A stretch of 64,000 nt of DNA, from contig CM068827.1 of assembly GCA_028554795.2 (NCBI GenBank), positions 69,617,809 to 69,681,808 on the forward strand, written 5' to 3'. Source of the stretch: Sinohyriopsis cumingii. Taxonomy: Eukaryota > Mollusca > Bivalvia > Unionida > Unionidae. The first letter of the stretch is position 1, and each line of letters opens with the position of its first letter. The notes beneath the pieces are model-generated. The model saw nothing but the letters and a program-made list of their open reading frames with translations, was not told the DNA's origin and did not search any database. The position numbers were made by a program, and so were the translations under genes. Shown piece by piece: positions 48,066 to 58,408 of the stretch.

Positions 48066-48217
48066 CTTGAGTGCAAAACGTCAAATGACTCAAGTGTAAA
48101 CACCATAGACTAATTTATAGTCATGGCAGACCAGCGTATATAAAAGGGTGTGTGTCTTGTTCTTTCACTATTCATTTCACTCTCAAGCCGAGCACAACGA
48201 CGGAAGAGACTACCCAG
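48066..48217. promoter_or_regulatory. Divergent promoter: PolB (-) and CCHC gene (+), copy 2
   Basis: GACTATAAAT on the minus strand (48113-48122) and TATATAAAA on the plus strand (48137-48145) have the same layout as copy 1. Confidence 0.75.
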
Positions 48218-48691
48218 ATGGAACGTTTCGTCAGAGCTTTGCGAGGGGTCATTAGAAAATTCTCTTCAGACCAGCCGACGAACTACTATCCTTCCTTTCG
48301 AGATAAAAGTCAAGATACTTGCTATATCTGTCAGAAGAAAGGGCATTGGTCTTCAGAGTGTCCAGACCGTCAAAAAAGAACAAAAACAGGGGCTAAAAAA
48401 GACAAAAGTCAAGATACCTGTTATTATTGTAAAGAAAAAGGACATTGGTCTCCAGATTGCCCAAAAAAGAAACAAGAGGAGTCAGAAGAAAAGAAGGATT
48501 CTTCAGAAGAAGAGAGGGATTCTTCGGAAGAAGAGAGGGATTCTTCGAAAGAAGAGAGGGATTCTTCAGAGGAAGAAGAGGAACAAAGAAGACAATTCTA
48601 TTTAAAAGAAGCAAAGAAACAGGAGAAGAAAAGAAGAAGGGAAGAAAATGAGGAAAAAACGGTGAAGAAATTCAAAAAACAGAGAGACTAA
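48218..48691 (+). CDS. CCHC zinc-knuckle protein, copy 2 (157 aa)
   Basis: Both knuckles (CYICQKKGHWSSEC and CYYCKEKGHWSPDC) are intact. The upstream ATG used in copy 1 is ACG here, so the start is the next ATG, at 48218 (MERFVRALRGVIRKFS). The acidic part has one more DSSxEER unit than copy 1, showing repeat-number change between copies. It has the same neighbours as copy 1: divergent to PolB copy 2 and convergent with Q-rich copy 2. Confidence 0.85.
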   Translation: MERFVRALRGVIRKFSSDQPTNYYPSFRDKSQDTCYICQKKGHWSSECPDRQKRTKTGAKKDKSQDTCYYCKEKGHWSPDCPKKKQEESEEKKDSSEEERDSSEEERDSSKEERDSSEEEEEQRRQFYLKEAKKQEKKRRREENEEKTVKKFKKQRD

Positions 48692-48952
48692 ACAAGGAGA
48701 AAGAAGAAGTCAATGAACTTTTAATTAAAATGTTCTGTGGTGAATTGTGAATTGGATTGTAAAAAATGGATAAAAGAATACATGAATGACATAAGGTAAG
48801 TGTCTTTGAATTTTGATTTTAAAATAAGAAGCTACACTCACGCACTCATACACAGACATGTACTATAAGGGTAAAATGGTTTGTTTTTTTTTTTTGTTGA
48901 TTTTTGAGTTATTGGCAAATTGAAAGGCTATCTCTTTTCGAGAGAAGTGGGT

Positions 48953-48968
48953 GGCCCTGAAAAGGGCC
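48953..48968 (-). terminator. Histone-type 3' stem-loop 6
   Basis: On the minus strand GGCCCTTTTCAGGGCC, then ACCCA and, about 13 nt on, CGAAAAGAGATA. It lies 25 nt after the stop of Q-rich copy 2. Confidence 0.9.
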
Positions 48969-48993
48969 TTTTTATTTTGGTGTAGGGGTGAGT

Positions 48994-49554
48994 TTAACCA
49001 ATCAACTTTAACTGCCTTAAGCCTTTGCCACGGCCGAGGCCTACTTCTGATGATTGGGTTGAAATCACTAAGGGTGGTACGATAGGCTTAGTCACAGGGT
49101 TGGCGTGTTTAGCTGGGGAAGGTCGTATTCTCTTCGGTCGTGATAAAGAAGTCTGATAAATTTGTTTCAGACTTCTTAACTCCGCTAAAATGTCCAACAG
49201 TACCGTAGCCGTTTGATTTTCACCCTCTTGTTTCTTTGCTGCTACTTCTTCTTGCTGTTGTTGCTGTTGCTTTTTTCTTTCCTCTTCTTGTTGCTGTTGC
49301 TTTTGCTGTATGAGAAAAGCTTGTTCCGCTTCCTTTTGTCGTTGCATAAATTTCTCCAATTCTTCTTTCTGTCTCTGTCTAAAATTCTCCACTTGCGGTA
49401 ATGAAGAAGGTAACGAAGGTTCCGGAACAAATTCTTGCGAGGTAAGAAAATCCACAAAATCCCAATGTACCTCTTCTGAAAGTAAGTCCGGGTTCCCTTG
49501 GACAGTCTCCCCTGCTGGTGCACCCCAATGGATCGTTTTCTGAGTTTCCGTCAT
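48994..49554 (-). CDS. Q-rich coiled-coil protein, copy 2 (186 aa), intact
   Basis: MTETQKTIHWGAPAGETVQG opens the frame. A W/F/D-rich part (HWDFVDFLTSQEFVPEPSLP) is followed by a long Q/E/K helix (about 60-110) with three short poly-Q runs, then LLDILAELRSLKQIYQ, a basic SRPKRIRPS segment, and a GRGKGLRQLKLIG tail. I recognise no family. The conserved ends flanking a variable poly-Q, and the retained frame, argue that the protein is real. It is paired with a divergent promoter and a histone-type hairpin 25 nt after its stop. Confidence 0.78.
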   Translation of the reverse strand: MTETQKTIHWGAPAGETVQGNPDLLSEEVHWDFVDFLTSQEFVPEPSLPSSLPQVENFRQRQKEELEKFMQRQKEAEQAFLIQQKQQQQEEERKKQQQQQQEEVAAKKQEGENQTATVLLDILAELRSLKQIYQTSLSRPKRIRPSPAKHANPVTKPIVPPLVISTQSSEVGLGRGKGLRQLKLIG

Positions 49555-49773
49555 GTTGAATCACTGTCGCATAGATTGACTGCACACAAGCGCTAACGAA
49601 TCTATATAGACCACGTGACGTCACAGACTGCTCTCTTCGGATTGGATGCGAGCTGACTGAATTTTGTAACGCGTGTTCGGATTGGTGAATGAATTCAATC
49701 CGTTTCAACCCTTCCTGTACCTATAAATAAGCGCAGTTCACTGCATTGATTCACCTATTCTCGTCGCTTCAAG
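49555..49773. promoter_or_regulatory. Divergent promoter: Q-rich (-) and Arg-rich (+) genes, copy 2
   Basis: TATATA on the minus strand (about 49601-49606) and TATAAATA on the plus strand (49722-49729). A perfect palindromic CRE, TGACGTCA (49616-49623), overlaps an E-box CACGTG, and two inverted CCAAT boxes lie downstream. Nearly identical to copy 1 except that the first copy's CRE is incomplete. Confidence 0.7.
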
Positions 49774-50010
49774 ATGTGGACCACAGTTGAGTCATCCACC
49801 CTTGTGTCTTCCATGATGTTTAGGACGGACATGCTCATGTATGTCAGGTCCAAGTGGACTGTTGTTGATAGGACAGATACTAGTCAATGGATGAGGAGAG
49901 TTTACATAGAAAGACAAGGATGTCTCAAGAGGGTACTTGTGTATGGACCGGCAGTTAGAAGGAGTTTGAGAAGAAGAAGAAGAAGATGTGACAGATGCCA
50001 TCTATGTTAA
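49774..50010 (+). CDS. Small Arg-rich protein, copy 2 (78 aa)
   Basis: MWTTVESSTLVSSMMFRTDM, LMYVRSKWTV and IERQGCLKRVLVYGP match copy 1. The C-terminus is RRRRRRCDRCHLC, a Cys/His pair that copy 1 only partly keeps. It lies immediately inside the right terminal repeat and is transcribed toward the terminus, the mirror of coiled-coil paralog 1 at the left end. The stop is 24 nt before stem-loop 7. Confidence 0.78.
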   Translation: MWTTVESSTLVSSMMFRTDMLMYVRSKWTVVDRTDTSQWMRRVYIERQGCLKRVLVYGPAVRRSLRRRRRRCDRCHLC

Positions 50011-50025
50011 TATTAATATTAACAT

Positions 50026-50375
50026 AAACCCAAAGGCCCTTTTCAGGGCCAGCCATATTTCTCGAAAAGAGATAGCCTTTCAATTGCCTACCCCTTTTTT
50101 AAATTTAAATTTAAATTCAAAAAAATTTTTAAAAAAAAATTTAAAAAAATCCCATCTTCAATTCCCTTGAGGCTATAGTGGCCCAAGACTTTTTTCCCAT
50201 ATTCAATTCCCCTTGAGGCTATAGTGGCCCAAGACTATTTCCCATGTTAAATTCCCCTTGAGGCTATATTTGCCCACGATTTTTCTCCATGTTAAATTTC
50301 CATTGAGGCTATATTTGCCCAGGGGTCTCTGTAATGCTAATTCCCATTGAGGCTCTAGTGCCGCACCTTACTACT
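50026..50375 (-). repeat. Right terminal inverted repeat of the Polinton
   Basis: Reverse complement of 27474-27822, ending CCGCACCTTACTACT. The outermost 50 bp differ from the left end by one base (GGGG/GCGG). It contains the same sub-terminal units of about 45 bp. Confidence 0.93.
50035..50050 (+). terminator. Histone-type 3' stem-loop 7
   Basis: CCCAAAGGCCCTTTTCAGGG with closing CC, then AGCCA and, about 13 nt on, CGAAAAGAGATA. It lies 24 nt after the stop of Arg-rich copy 2 and is the mirror image of stem-loop 1. Confidence 0.9.
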
Positions 50376-50381
50376 GATGAT
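50376..50381. repeat. Right copy of the 6-bp target site duplication (GATGAT)
   Basis: Pairs with 27468-27473. Confidence 0.75.
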
Positions 50382-52200
50382 CATGATCATTATCATGATG
50401 ATGATGATAAAAAAAATAAAAGAAAGAAAGAATCTGATGTCAAGCCGTGTTAAGACTGAGTACAAAAAGTTGCATTAGAGAAAAGCGGCAACTCTTCACA
50501 TTCTTGCTTGATATGTCCGCAACAAAATGTAGTTATGCAGCTATTGCTTTCAATCTTATTCGAAATTATTAAGTTGCTTCTTTTCCTGGTCTTCTATTTT
50601 ATTCAAATTGATTAAATAGATACAAGAGACGCTTATGAGTTAACACAAGATAACATTCGCGGTTTGAAAATCTGATCCATCGATCATTCCATGTTAATTG
50701 TATTTTACCGTCTGCTCGTTTAGACACTCATAACTCAGAGCACCTTAAAGATGACATTAAAAACCGTTTCCCATGTACAACTTAAATAACGTAGAGATTT
50801 TATAAGGCCACTTTTACTGGAAGTTTCTCAGTTTAATCGTGTCTTTTCTACTATAACCCGGGATGGAGCATTTTGGTTTACTTCGGAGTGAATGAGATCG
50901 TGATTGCTTCATCGATCGACTCTTTCTTTCAGCGAGCCTTTTCAATAATTATTTTGCCCAATTGCAACATCTCTACCTAACTCGGCAAATACCTAATTAT
51001 TGACCAAGATGCACCGAATGAGAATTGGTGCCGTGTATGTGCAATCGTAACATCCTCGGTCATTTCAAGTTGTTTCTCCGACTGAATGTAAATGGCTGAC
51101 CTTTGTTACTATCGGTACATTCAATCAATCACAATCGGAATATGTTCGATATTTTCCGTCAAATCGAGACATAAACCTAGTATGGAATTCTCCGCCACTG
51201 AAAACTATATTCGGAACTACTCGAAACTATAATCAAAACATTGTCGACCTTTTCTGTCGCAAAATATGTGGTGCACGTCTTCAATCACGAAACTCATTAA
51301 ATACATGTGTATTCCTACAACCACTACCGATGTTATTACGAACAATGTCCCGATTTACTCAGTCTTTGTGACATTTGCTGGGAAACTCACAACTGAAGCT
51401 GTAAAATTTTGAGAACTGTACATAGATTGGTAATACTTTCATATTGTTTTGTACACTGTTATATGGTTCGGCCTGGGTTGAGTGTGTGAAATTAACATTG
51501 TTTATTATGTACTTATTCAGCGGACAGGTAAAATATTCCCGACATAAACTGAGACGTAACTTTGAAATTATTAAGAATTGTTAATATTAAATGCTTCATA
51601 GATATGTATTCTAATATATAAATGAGAATATTTACGATGTCAATGAACAAAAAGTAGAACTTATTTAATTATTGTGTAATTAATTTTCACTTGTTTGCAT
51701 ACCCACATGCAATATTATATTCGAAATGTATCGCTGTTATAATAAGCTTAAGATAACTCCAAAGCATCAAATTTTGAAGTGCGTGGGTCGGAGTTGGGTG
51801 TGCTTAACAAATATTTTTAAAAGAAATGCAAACAAATGCACACATATTATTTTTTTACTATGTATTGTTTGATCACAATTGGCATGAATAATGGCCAATG
51901 CAGGTGCATGCTTTAGGGTTGCCGGTGGTGTTAATTTTTTAAATGTTTTGTCAATATTGTTGATTGGTAGTAATTGTGACACTCTCGGAGCTGATACATA
52001 TTATTTATTCTGCTATTTACTGAGTGTATCTGAAGTTAATTTTTTTAATAGTAAAGTTTTAGTACTGTGTGTACCATGAATGGAAAATGAATACAGCACA
52101 ATTGATTTTCAAAGATCTTAAGGGGGCCATATTAAAATTGCGTTAAGAAACCTTGGGACAGAAAATCGTTTCTTGGGGAAAGAAATTCAAAACATGTGAC
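50382..52200. other. Host intergenic DNA, nothing recognised
   Basis: GAT/TCATGA-rich for the first 30 bp, which continues the microsatellite interrupted by the element, then AT-rich without features. Confidence 0.5.
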
Positions 52201-53545
52201 CTGCACAGATGAGAATGTCGGTGTAACCGGCACAACAGTCATTAAGCTACTAAATGTGAAACTGGCAAGACTGGCATTTCAACACTGAATGTAAAAATGG
52301 CACAAGAGGCATTACAACACTTAATGTGAAACTGGCACAACAGTCATTACACTACTAAATCTGAAACTGGCAAGACTGGCATTTCAACACTGAATGTAAA
52401 AATGGCACAAGAGGCATTACAACACTTAATGTGAAACTGGCACAACAGTCATTACACTACTAAATCTGAAACTGGCAAGACTGGCATTTCAACACTGAAT
52501 GTAAAAGTGGCACAAGAGGCATTACAACACTTAATGTGAAACTGGCATAAAAGTCATTACACTACTAAATGTGAAACTGGCAAGACTGGCATTTCAACAC
52601 TGAATGTAAAAATGGCACAAGAGGCATTACAACACTTAATGTGAAACTGGCACAGCAGTCATTACACTACTAAATGTGAAACTGGCAAGACTGGCATTTC
52701 AACACTGAATGTAAAAATGGCACAAGAGGCATTACAACACTTAATGTGAAACTGGCACAACAGTCATTACACTACTAAATCTGAAACTGGCAAGACTGGC
52801 ATTTCAACACTGAATGTAAAAATGGCACAAGAGGCATTACAACACTTAATGTGAAACTGGCACAACAGTCATTACACTACTAAATCTGAAACTGGCAAGA
52901 CTGGCATTTCAACACTGAATGTAAAAATGGCACAAGAGGCATTACAACACTTAATGTGAAACTGGCACAGCAGTCATTACACTACTAAATGTGAAACTGG
53001 CAAGACTGGCATTTCAACACTGAATGTAAAAGTGGCACAAGAGGCATTACAACACTTAATGTGAAACTGGCATAAAATTCATTACAATACTGAATGTGAA
53101 ACTAGCACAACATATATTACAGAGATAACGTGAAACTGGCACAATGGTCATTTCAGAGCTAACGTGAAAATGGTTCAACGGGCATTGCAGGGCTAACATT
53201 TATTGTAAAACTAATGTGAAACTGGCACAACGGGCATTGCAGAGCAGACGTGAAACTGGCACAAGGGGCACCGCAGAGCTAAGGTGTATTGCACAGCTAA
53301 TGTGAAACTGGCGCAACCGGCATTCCAGAGCAGACGTGAAACTGGCACAACGGGCACCGCAGAGCTAAGGTGTATTGCACAGCTAGTGTGAAAGTGGCAC
53401 AACGGGAATTGCATAGCTAACGTGAAACTGGCACAACGGGAATTGCATAGCTAACGTGAAACTGGCACAACGGGTACTACATCACTTAATGTGAAACTTC
53501 AGAACAGCCATTGTACCACTAAATGTGAAACTGCTAAAACATTTC
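52201..53545. repeat. Satellite: 35-bp monomers in 105-bp higher-order units
   Basis: ACTGGCAAGACTGGCATTTC recurs at exactly 105-bp steps from 52261 (52366, 52471, 52576, 52681, 52786, 52891, 52996). Each 105-bp unit consists of three different 35-bp monomers, each with a TGGCANNA core and ending near TGTGAA or TGTAAA. From about 53100 to 53545 the monomers diverge and the higher order is lost. The frame stays partly open because 105 is a multiple of three, but there is no evidence that it is coding. Confidence 0.95.
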
Positions 53546-56335
53546 AGCACAGTGCACACTTAGTCTGGTGTTGGCGATTGAAGATGTGACAGTGATGAAC
53601 TATGTCAAAAACTACTCACTGATGAACATTTTCATTCACACATGCCAAGTATTATTAAAACAGACTGTTTGATTATAAATTTATATGTTGTCATTGAAAT
53701 TGTTTGAACAGCTTTGAGTCTGCACGTAGAATGATTACAGTTTCATGCTGCATTTAGGACGCATACACATTATTCCTAGTGAGGATTTTTTCCACATTTA
53801 CCTGATCCATTGACACGTGACTCTGGTGAATACTGTTTCAAGCCCACCATTTTTCACAAGGTATTTGGGTATAAAATTGTTCTTGATTAGTCAAAAGACA
53901 AGATTAACTGGATTTCGTCAAGAATACTAAATATGTTTCAAACAGGACACTCAGTGAAGATAAAAAGAAATATTTTTGAGGCTCCAGAGACCATTTCACC
54001 CTGGAGGTAACACTAGAAGACTTCTGGGACGGAATTTGGATTGTGAGATATACAGTGCACACAAACTGATGGAAATGAATGGTGTATCAAAATCTAAACA
54101 ATGAACAGATAAGGGTGACAATGATAAATGCAATAAGTTGTGTGCTCCAAAAGTGTTTCTCTTGAAAATAGGATGTTCGGTTATGGGAGTAAATAACTTA
54201 AGCTTGACTTTGGTCAGTAGTTTACAGTGTAAGGTTGTGAAAAAGAATGAAGACTCTGTAACAGTTGATTTTCAAAATAAGTTGACTGGAAATAAAAGAA
54301 GTTTGTTTCTGTTTATACTTCCACTGAGAAATAGACCATAGCCACAGAGCATACAATCTCACTTATACTATATTTTAGCATTACCATTTAGCAAGCACCG
54401 GGGTTAACTTATTCCATGTGTAAGTTGAGCTCTCAAATATTTTTCATCAGGTCAGTTAGGTGTGATACTGCGAAAAATAACATGGGCAAAGTATTATCAA
54501 TTTCAATGCCAAACTCTGCTTCCATGCAGTGTTTACACATATTGATTCTATAATAAATGATGTATAATATTTGTAACTCTACTAGATGAGTTCAGTGTTG
54601 ACTTTGATGATGAAAAAGGTTCTGGTTCTGATAACTTTGACCTTTTCGAGCAAAAGGATTTTAGAAATTGATGAAATGTTCTCTCTTAGGGTAGAAGTGT
54701 CAGCTGCATGATGTGACCAAGGAAGTAGGTTAACCACAGTTCAAACTATCATTGCTGAACATCCGGTTGATCTCGAAAACATGAAGCACTAACACCAGAG
54801 CAAACAGGGGCGCCGGCGGAACTTTTTTCGGAGGTGGGTGGAGCAAACATGTAGTGGTGTAGTGGTCAGCTATTAGTTGTTACGGATAAAGACCAAACAA
54901 TTTTTAAAGGTGAAGTCGGGGATGGGGGGGGGGAGGGGCAAGTGCCTTGCCAGTAAGTGCGGGAAACCGTGAAAGCAAATGAAATTATGAGCTGAGGGAT
55001 TTCTGTTGTACAAAATATATTGCCATGTTTATAAATTCCCTTGCCCATCTCTGCCCTCTATTATTTTGCACATTAGGAGCCATGATTATTGAACAAAGGA
55101 AGGCAAGCTGAATTTCAGTCATAATCGGTCAGTATTTCCGAAAACGTATAATATATCTTCAAAATGTTTTTATTACTTCTGTTTATTTCTTTCATTTTAT
55201 CGGTTCTGTTCTGACACCTATAAGAATCGTTGCTATTGGAACTCTATATATGCCTTGATCTCTCTTTTCGGTTCACTATCCCTATGCTCACAAATTTTGC
55301 CATTGAAAAATATATATGGATGCCCTATGTTGTTGTCATGGTATCCATGGAAATACAAATATAACTCTTAGACAAGGAAATAAAGCATTTATTGAGTTAG
55401 TTTTGAATACCAGCATGGAACTGATGTAGAATTGAAAAAGTATATGAATCGTCAAGCTTTAAACAATACTGCAATTTCAGATTTGTCAAGCAATAAGTAT
55501 TAAGATGGCTTCGTGGTACATAGTGATTCTAATGGATTCAGCTGACTTTTATCGATTGGTGAATCATCAGATATATCTTGAATACTCATCATCTCTGTGT
55601 AGTCAAATATCACATAGGACTTTCTCACACTTGCAAATATTTACATGATTATTTAGCTCAACGTTTCTGGATGTCATACATCTTTAAAAGCAGGATCATC
55701 ATGACTCATACTAGAAATGATGTCATGAAGCATGTCAGACAATGTCACAGAATGTAAGATACAAGCATTTATGGATATATAGTATAATAGAAGTGAAAGA
55801 TTGTACAATGTCATCCTTACTGATTGCATGAAAAAAACAAAATCTCACAATATGCATACAAACATGCAAGGCAAGACTCATAGATCGCCCTCGTGCATCT
55901 TAGCGACATTATGCAAACATGATTTATAAATAGGATGCACAAGTCGAAACAGTTAATAAATTCAAATGTTATTTTTTCTTGAGAAGATATTAAAATTGTC
56001 TACACAGGTATAGAAATGTGTGCTTTTACCTCCAAAATATTAATAAGATTTTTGTCGAACAGGTCCATGCTTAACAGAATACAATATGTAATGTTAATTT
56101 GATTTAATAACATGCAATTATAACACTATACCTTTACACGATAAAGTATAACGTTCGAGCGAGGTGTATTAAACAGATTCGGAACGAACAGATATACAGA
56201 AGGATAAATGATTACTTCAATTCATATTAAATTAGGGATGGACCATTTCATTTTTGGAGGAGTGCGAGGCCTGTGGTTTTCCACCTAGCCAGGATATTCT
56301 TTTTTACCATAAGGATATTTTTCTACTAAATAATG
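53546..56335. other. Host intergenic DNA, nothing recognised
   Basis: AT-rich with a G-rich patch near 54918-54940. No gene was recognised. Confidence 0.5.
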
Positions 56336-56653
56336 CGCGCGCGCGCGTGTGTGTGTGTGTGTGTGTGATTTGGATTTTTAACGTAGTTTAAGAATTTTTC
56401 AGTCATATCGCTAAGATGTCTGCAGAGTGACAGTTTATAGTGATGTCTAGCACTGGGGCATCATGCCGCAGACGTGTATCATGATGTCCCACCCAGTCAC
56501 ATTATCCTGACACCAGGCCGACCACTCCTAACACTAACCTCTTAATGCTGAGCGCCATTATTTTAAGTCTTTGGCATGACTCGGCCGGGGATCGAACCCA
56601 CGACCTCCCGCAATCGGGGCGGACGCTCTAACCACTAGGACACCGGAGCGGTT
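56336..56653 (-). repeat. tRNA-derived SINE, copy e (most complete)
   Basis: On the minus strand it runs from the tRNA head (ACCGCTCCGGTGTCCTAGTG, then GTTAGAGCGTCC and B box GGGTTCGATCCCC) through the body to a (CA)n tail, shown as (CG)n(TG)n at 56336-56368. Confidence 0.88.
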
Positions 56654-57144
56654 TTAAATAATATGATGGGGTATAGCTTTGTTTGTGCTATATATCAGAG
56701 CGAAATTTGTTTTTCTGACTTTTTGACATTTGGACATTTTCTTATTAAAAATTTATAGCCAACACCTTACCCCCACCCCCGAAAATTAAATGGTAGGATC
56801 CTTGTAAGACTATGTGGTCTTAAACAAAGTAACATACAGAAGCAAGCATACAACGTGTGTAAAACTTAGCAAATAATTTAATTATCTAATTATCAAAGTT
56901 ATTAAATGAAATTATAAGAAGAACTTCCCGTATTAAGAATTACATCCCAAAATGTCCTAAAAAGGGCTATCACAAGTCCAAACGAACAGAGTGTTCCGAA
57001 GGAAATCCGTGTCTTGAATGTGTTCATATGCTGATATCCTGGAATATGGTGAAGTGACAACAGTCTTGACGTGTCACAAGGGCATGGTCCAAAACTTTTT
57101 TGAATGAATTCACAATAATCCCAGAATAACATTTTTCATGCAAA

Positions 57145-57146
<2 letters not shown>
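56654..57146. other. Host intergenic DNA, nothing recognised
   Basis: Short AT-rich stretch between two SINEs. Confidence 0.5.
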
Positions 57147-57181
<35 letters not shown>

Positions 57182-57420
57182 AGATTTTCGACATTTATTT
57201 AACCTGTTTTGTCATATTGCTTTGATATTTACAGTGCGGCAGTTAGTTGTGAAATCTAGCACTGAGGCAGCATGCCGCGGACATATGGCATTATGTTCTA
57301 CCAAGTCACATTATCCTGACGCCAGGCCGACCAATCCTAACACCAACCTCTTAATGCTGAGCGCCAAGAAAGGCAGCTGCTAGTACCATTTTTATAAGTC
57401 CTTGGCATGACTCTGCCGGC
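57147..57420 (-). repeat. tRNA-derived SINE, copy f, head truncated
   Basis: TG tract at 57147-57175, then the family body through CTCTTAATGCTGAGCGCCAA. It ends at GGCATGACTCTGCCGG before the B box. Confidence 0.82.
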
Positions 57421-58337
57421 CAAAGTCAATGAGCAGCAATGAATAATACAAACAAATGTTTCCTCTCAAATTATATCTAAACACAACATTAAATACATCT
57501 GCAGACTGATTTTAAAAGAAGAGCATATGAATAGGAATTAATTAATTATTCACTTCTTATACGTTATATGTATCATACGGCTCTGCGTCGCAATATTTTC
57601 CTACTCGATCTATGTGGCAATACTTCCCACGTCATATATTTCACACTATATTAATATATCCCTACATCGCAACAGAACCCACCTGACTGTACTCATGTTT
57701 ATTGTTAAGCGTGAGTTTTAAACTTGTTAACGAATTTTTATAGTTAATTCCAATTTACAATCATGCACCAAAAGTTAAAGATACGGTATAGATATACATA
57801 CCAGTTCCATACAATTATACAATGGTATACAGTTGTCAAATGTACAATTTATGGAATTTGCGGGACGGGGTTGGGGTAATATTTAAAACAATTTAAAATA
57901 TCTAGACAGTCCATACCACGTTGTGATTGCAATTTCTGTCATTACTCCTGTATTAACCTGACTTTTATGCATTATACTTTACTAAACGTTTTAGTGACGA
58001 AGATTTTCTTTAATAAAAGCATCCAAATGTTCCCCTTCTAATGCAATCTGACATTCGGGATATCGTTTCTTTCTATGCAAATAACGTAAGGGTCATGACC
58101 TCGAAGTAAATGTGTACAATATAGTAAATGAACATATTAGCGGAAGTCATTTACGAAATTGTAATTTCTTATGCCACTGAAAAGAAATTAACTTAATTTT
58201 AATTTGAAATTCTTTTGATTAATTTTCTTTTTTGGGAAGTCGTGTTTTATACATACAATGCCCTGACAATCCAATGTAGAAATTTCTCTGTTCGTCTCAG
58301 CCCGTCTGTTACTTTTACCATGATAGGATCATTAGTC
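57421..58337. other. Host intergenic DNA, nothing recognised
   Basis: AT-rich, no supported feature. Confidence 0.5.
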
Positions 58338-58338
58338 A

Positions 58339-58399
<61 letters not shown>

Positions 58400-58408
58400 G
58401 ACAGAGAG
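58338..58408. repeat. (GA)n(GACA)n microsatellite
   Basis: GA units pass into GACA units. Confidence 0.93.

Larger units (their letters stand above)
27474..50375. mobile_element. Composite Maverick/Polinton (adintovirus-type) element
   Basis: An element of about 22.9 kb with inverted termini of about 350 bp that start AGTAGTAAGGTG. It has the 6-bp target duplication and the diagnostic gene set: rve integrase with chromodomain, protein-primed PolB, double-jelly-roll capsid and penton-like protein. Most genes are on the minus strand; the CCHC and Arg-rich genes are on the plus strand. The right part is duplicated (40305-44998 and 45324-50025), with a divergent terminus between the copies. No ATPase or maturation protease was recognised. 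Several genes carry frame breaks, so the copy is probably no longer autonomous. Confidence 0.95.

Noticed and set aside
52261-53100. Possible CRISPR array or repeat-protein gene
   Set aside because: There are no unique spacers; the units are contiguous 35-bp monomers in a eukaryotic context. Open frames arise because 105 is divisible by three.
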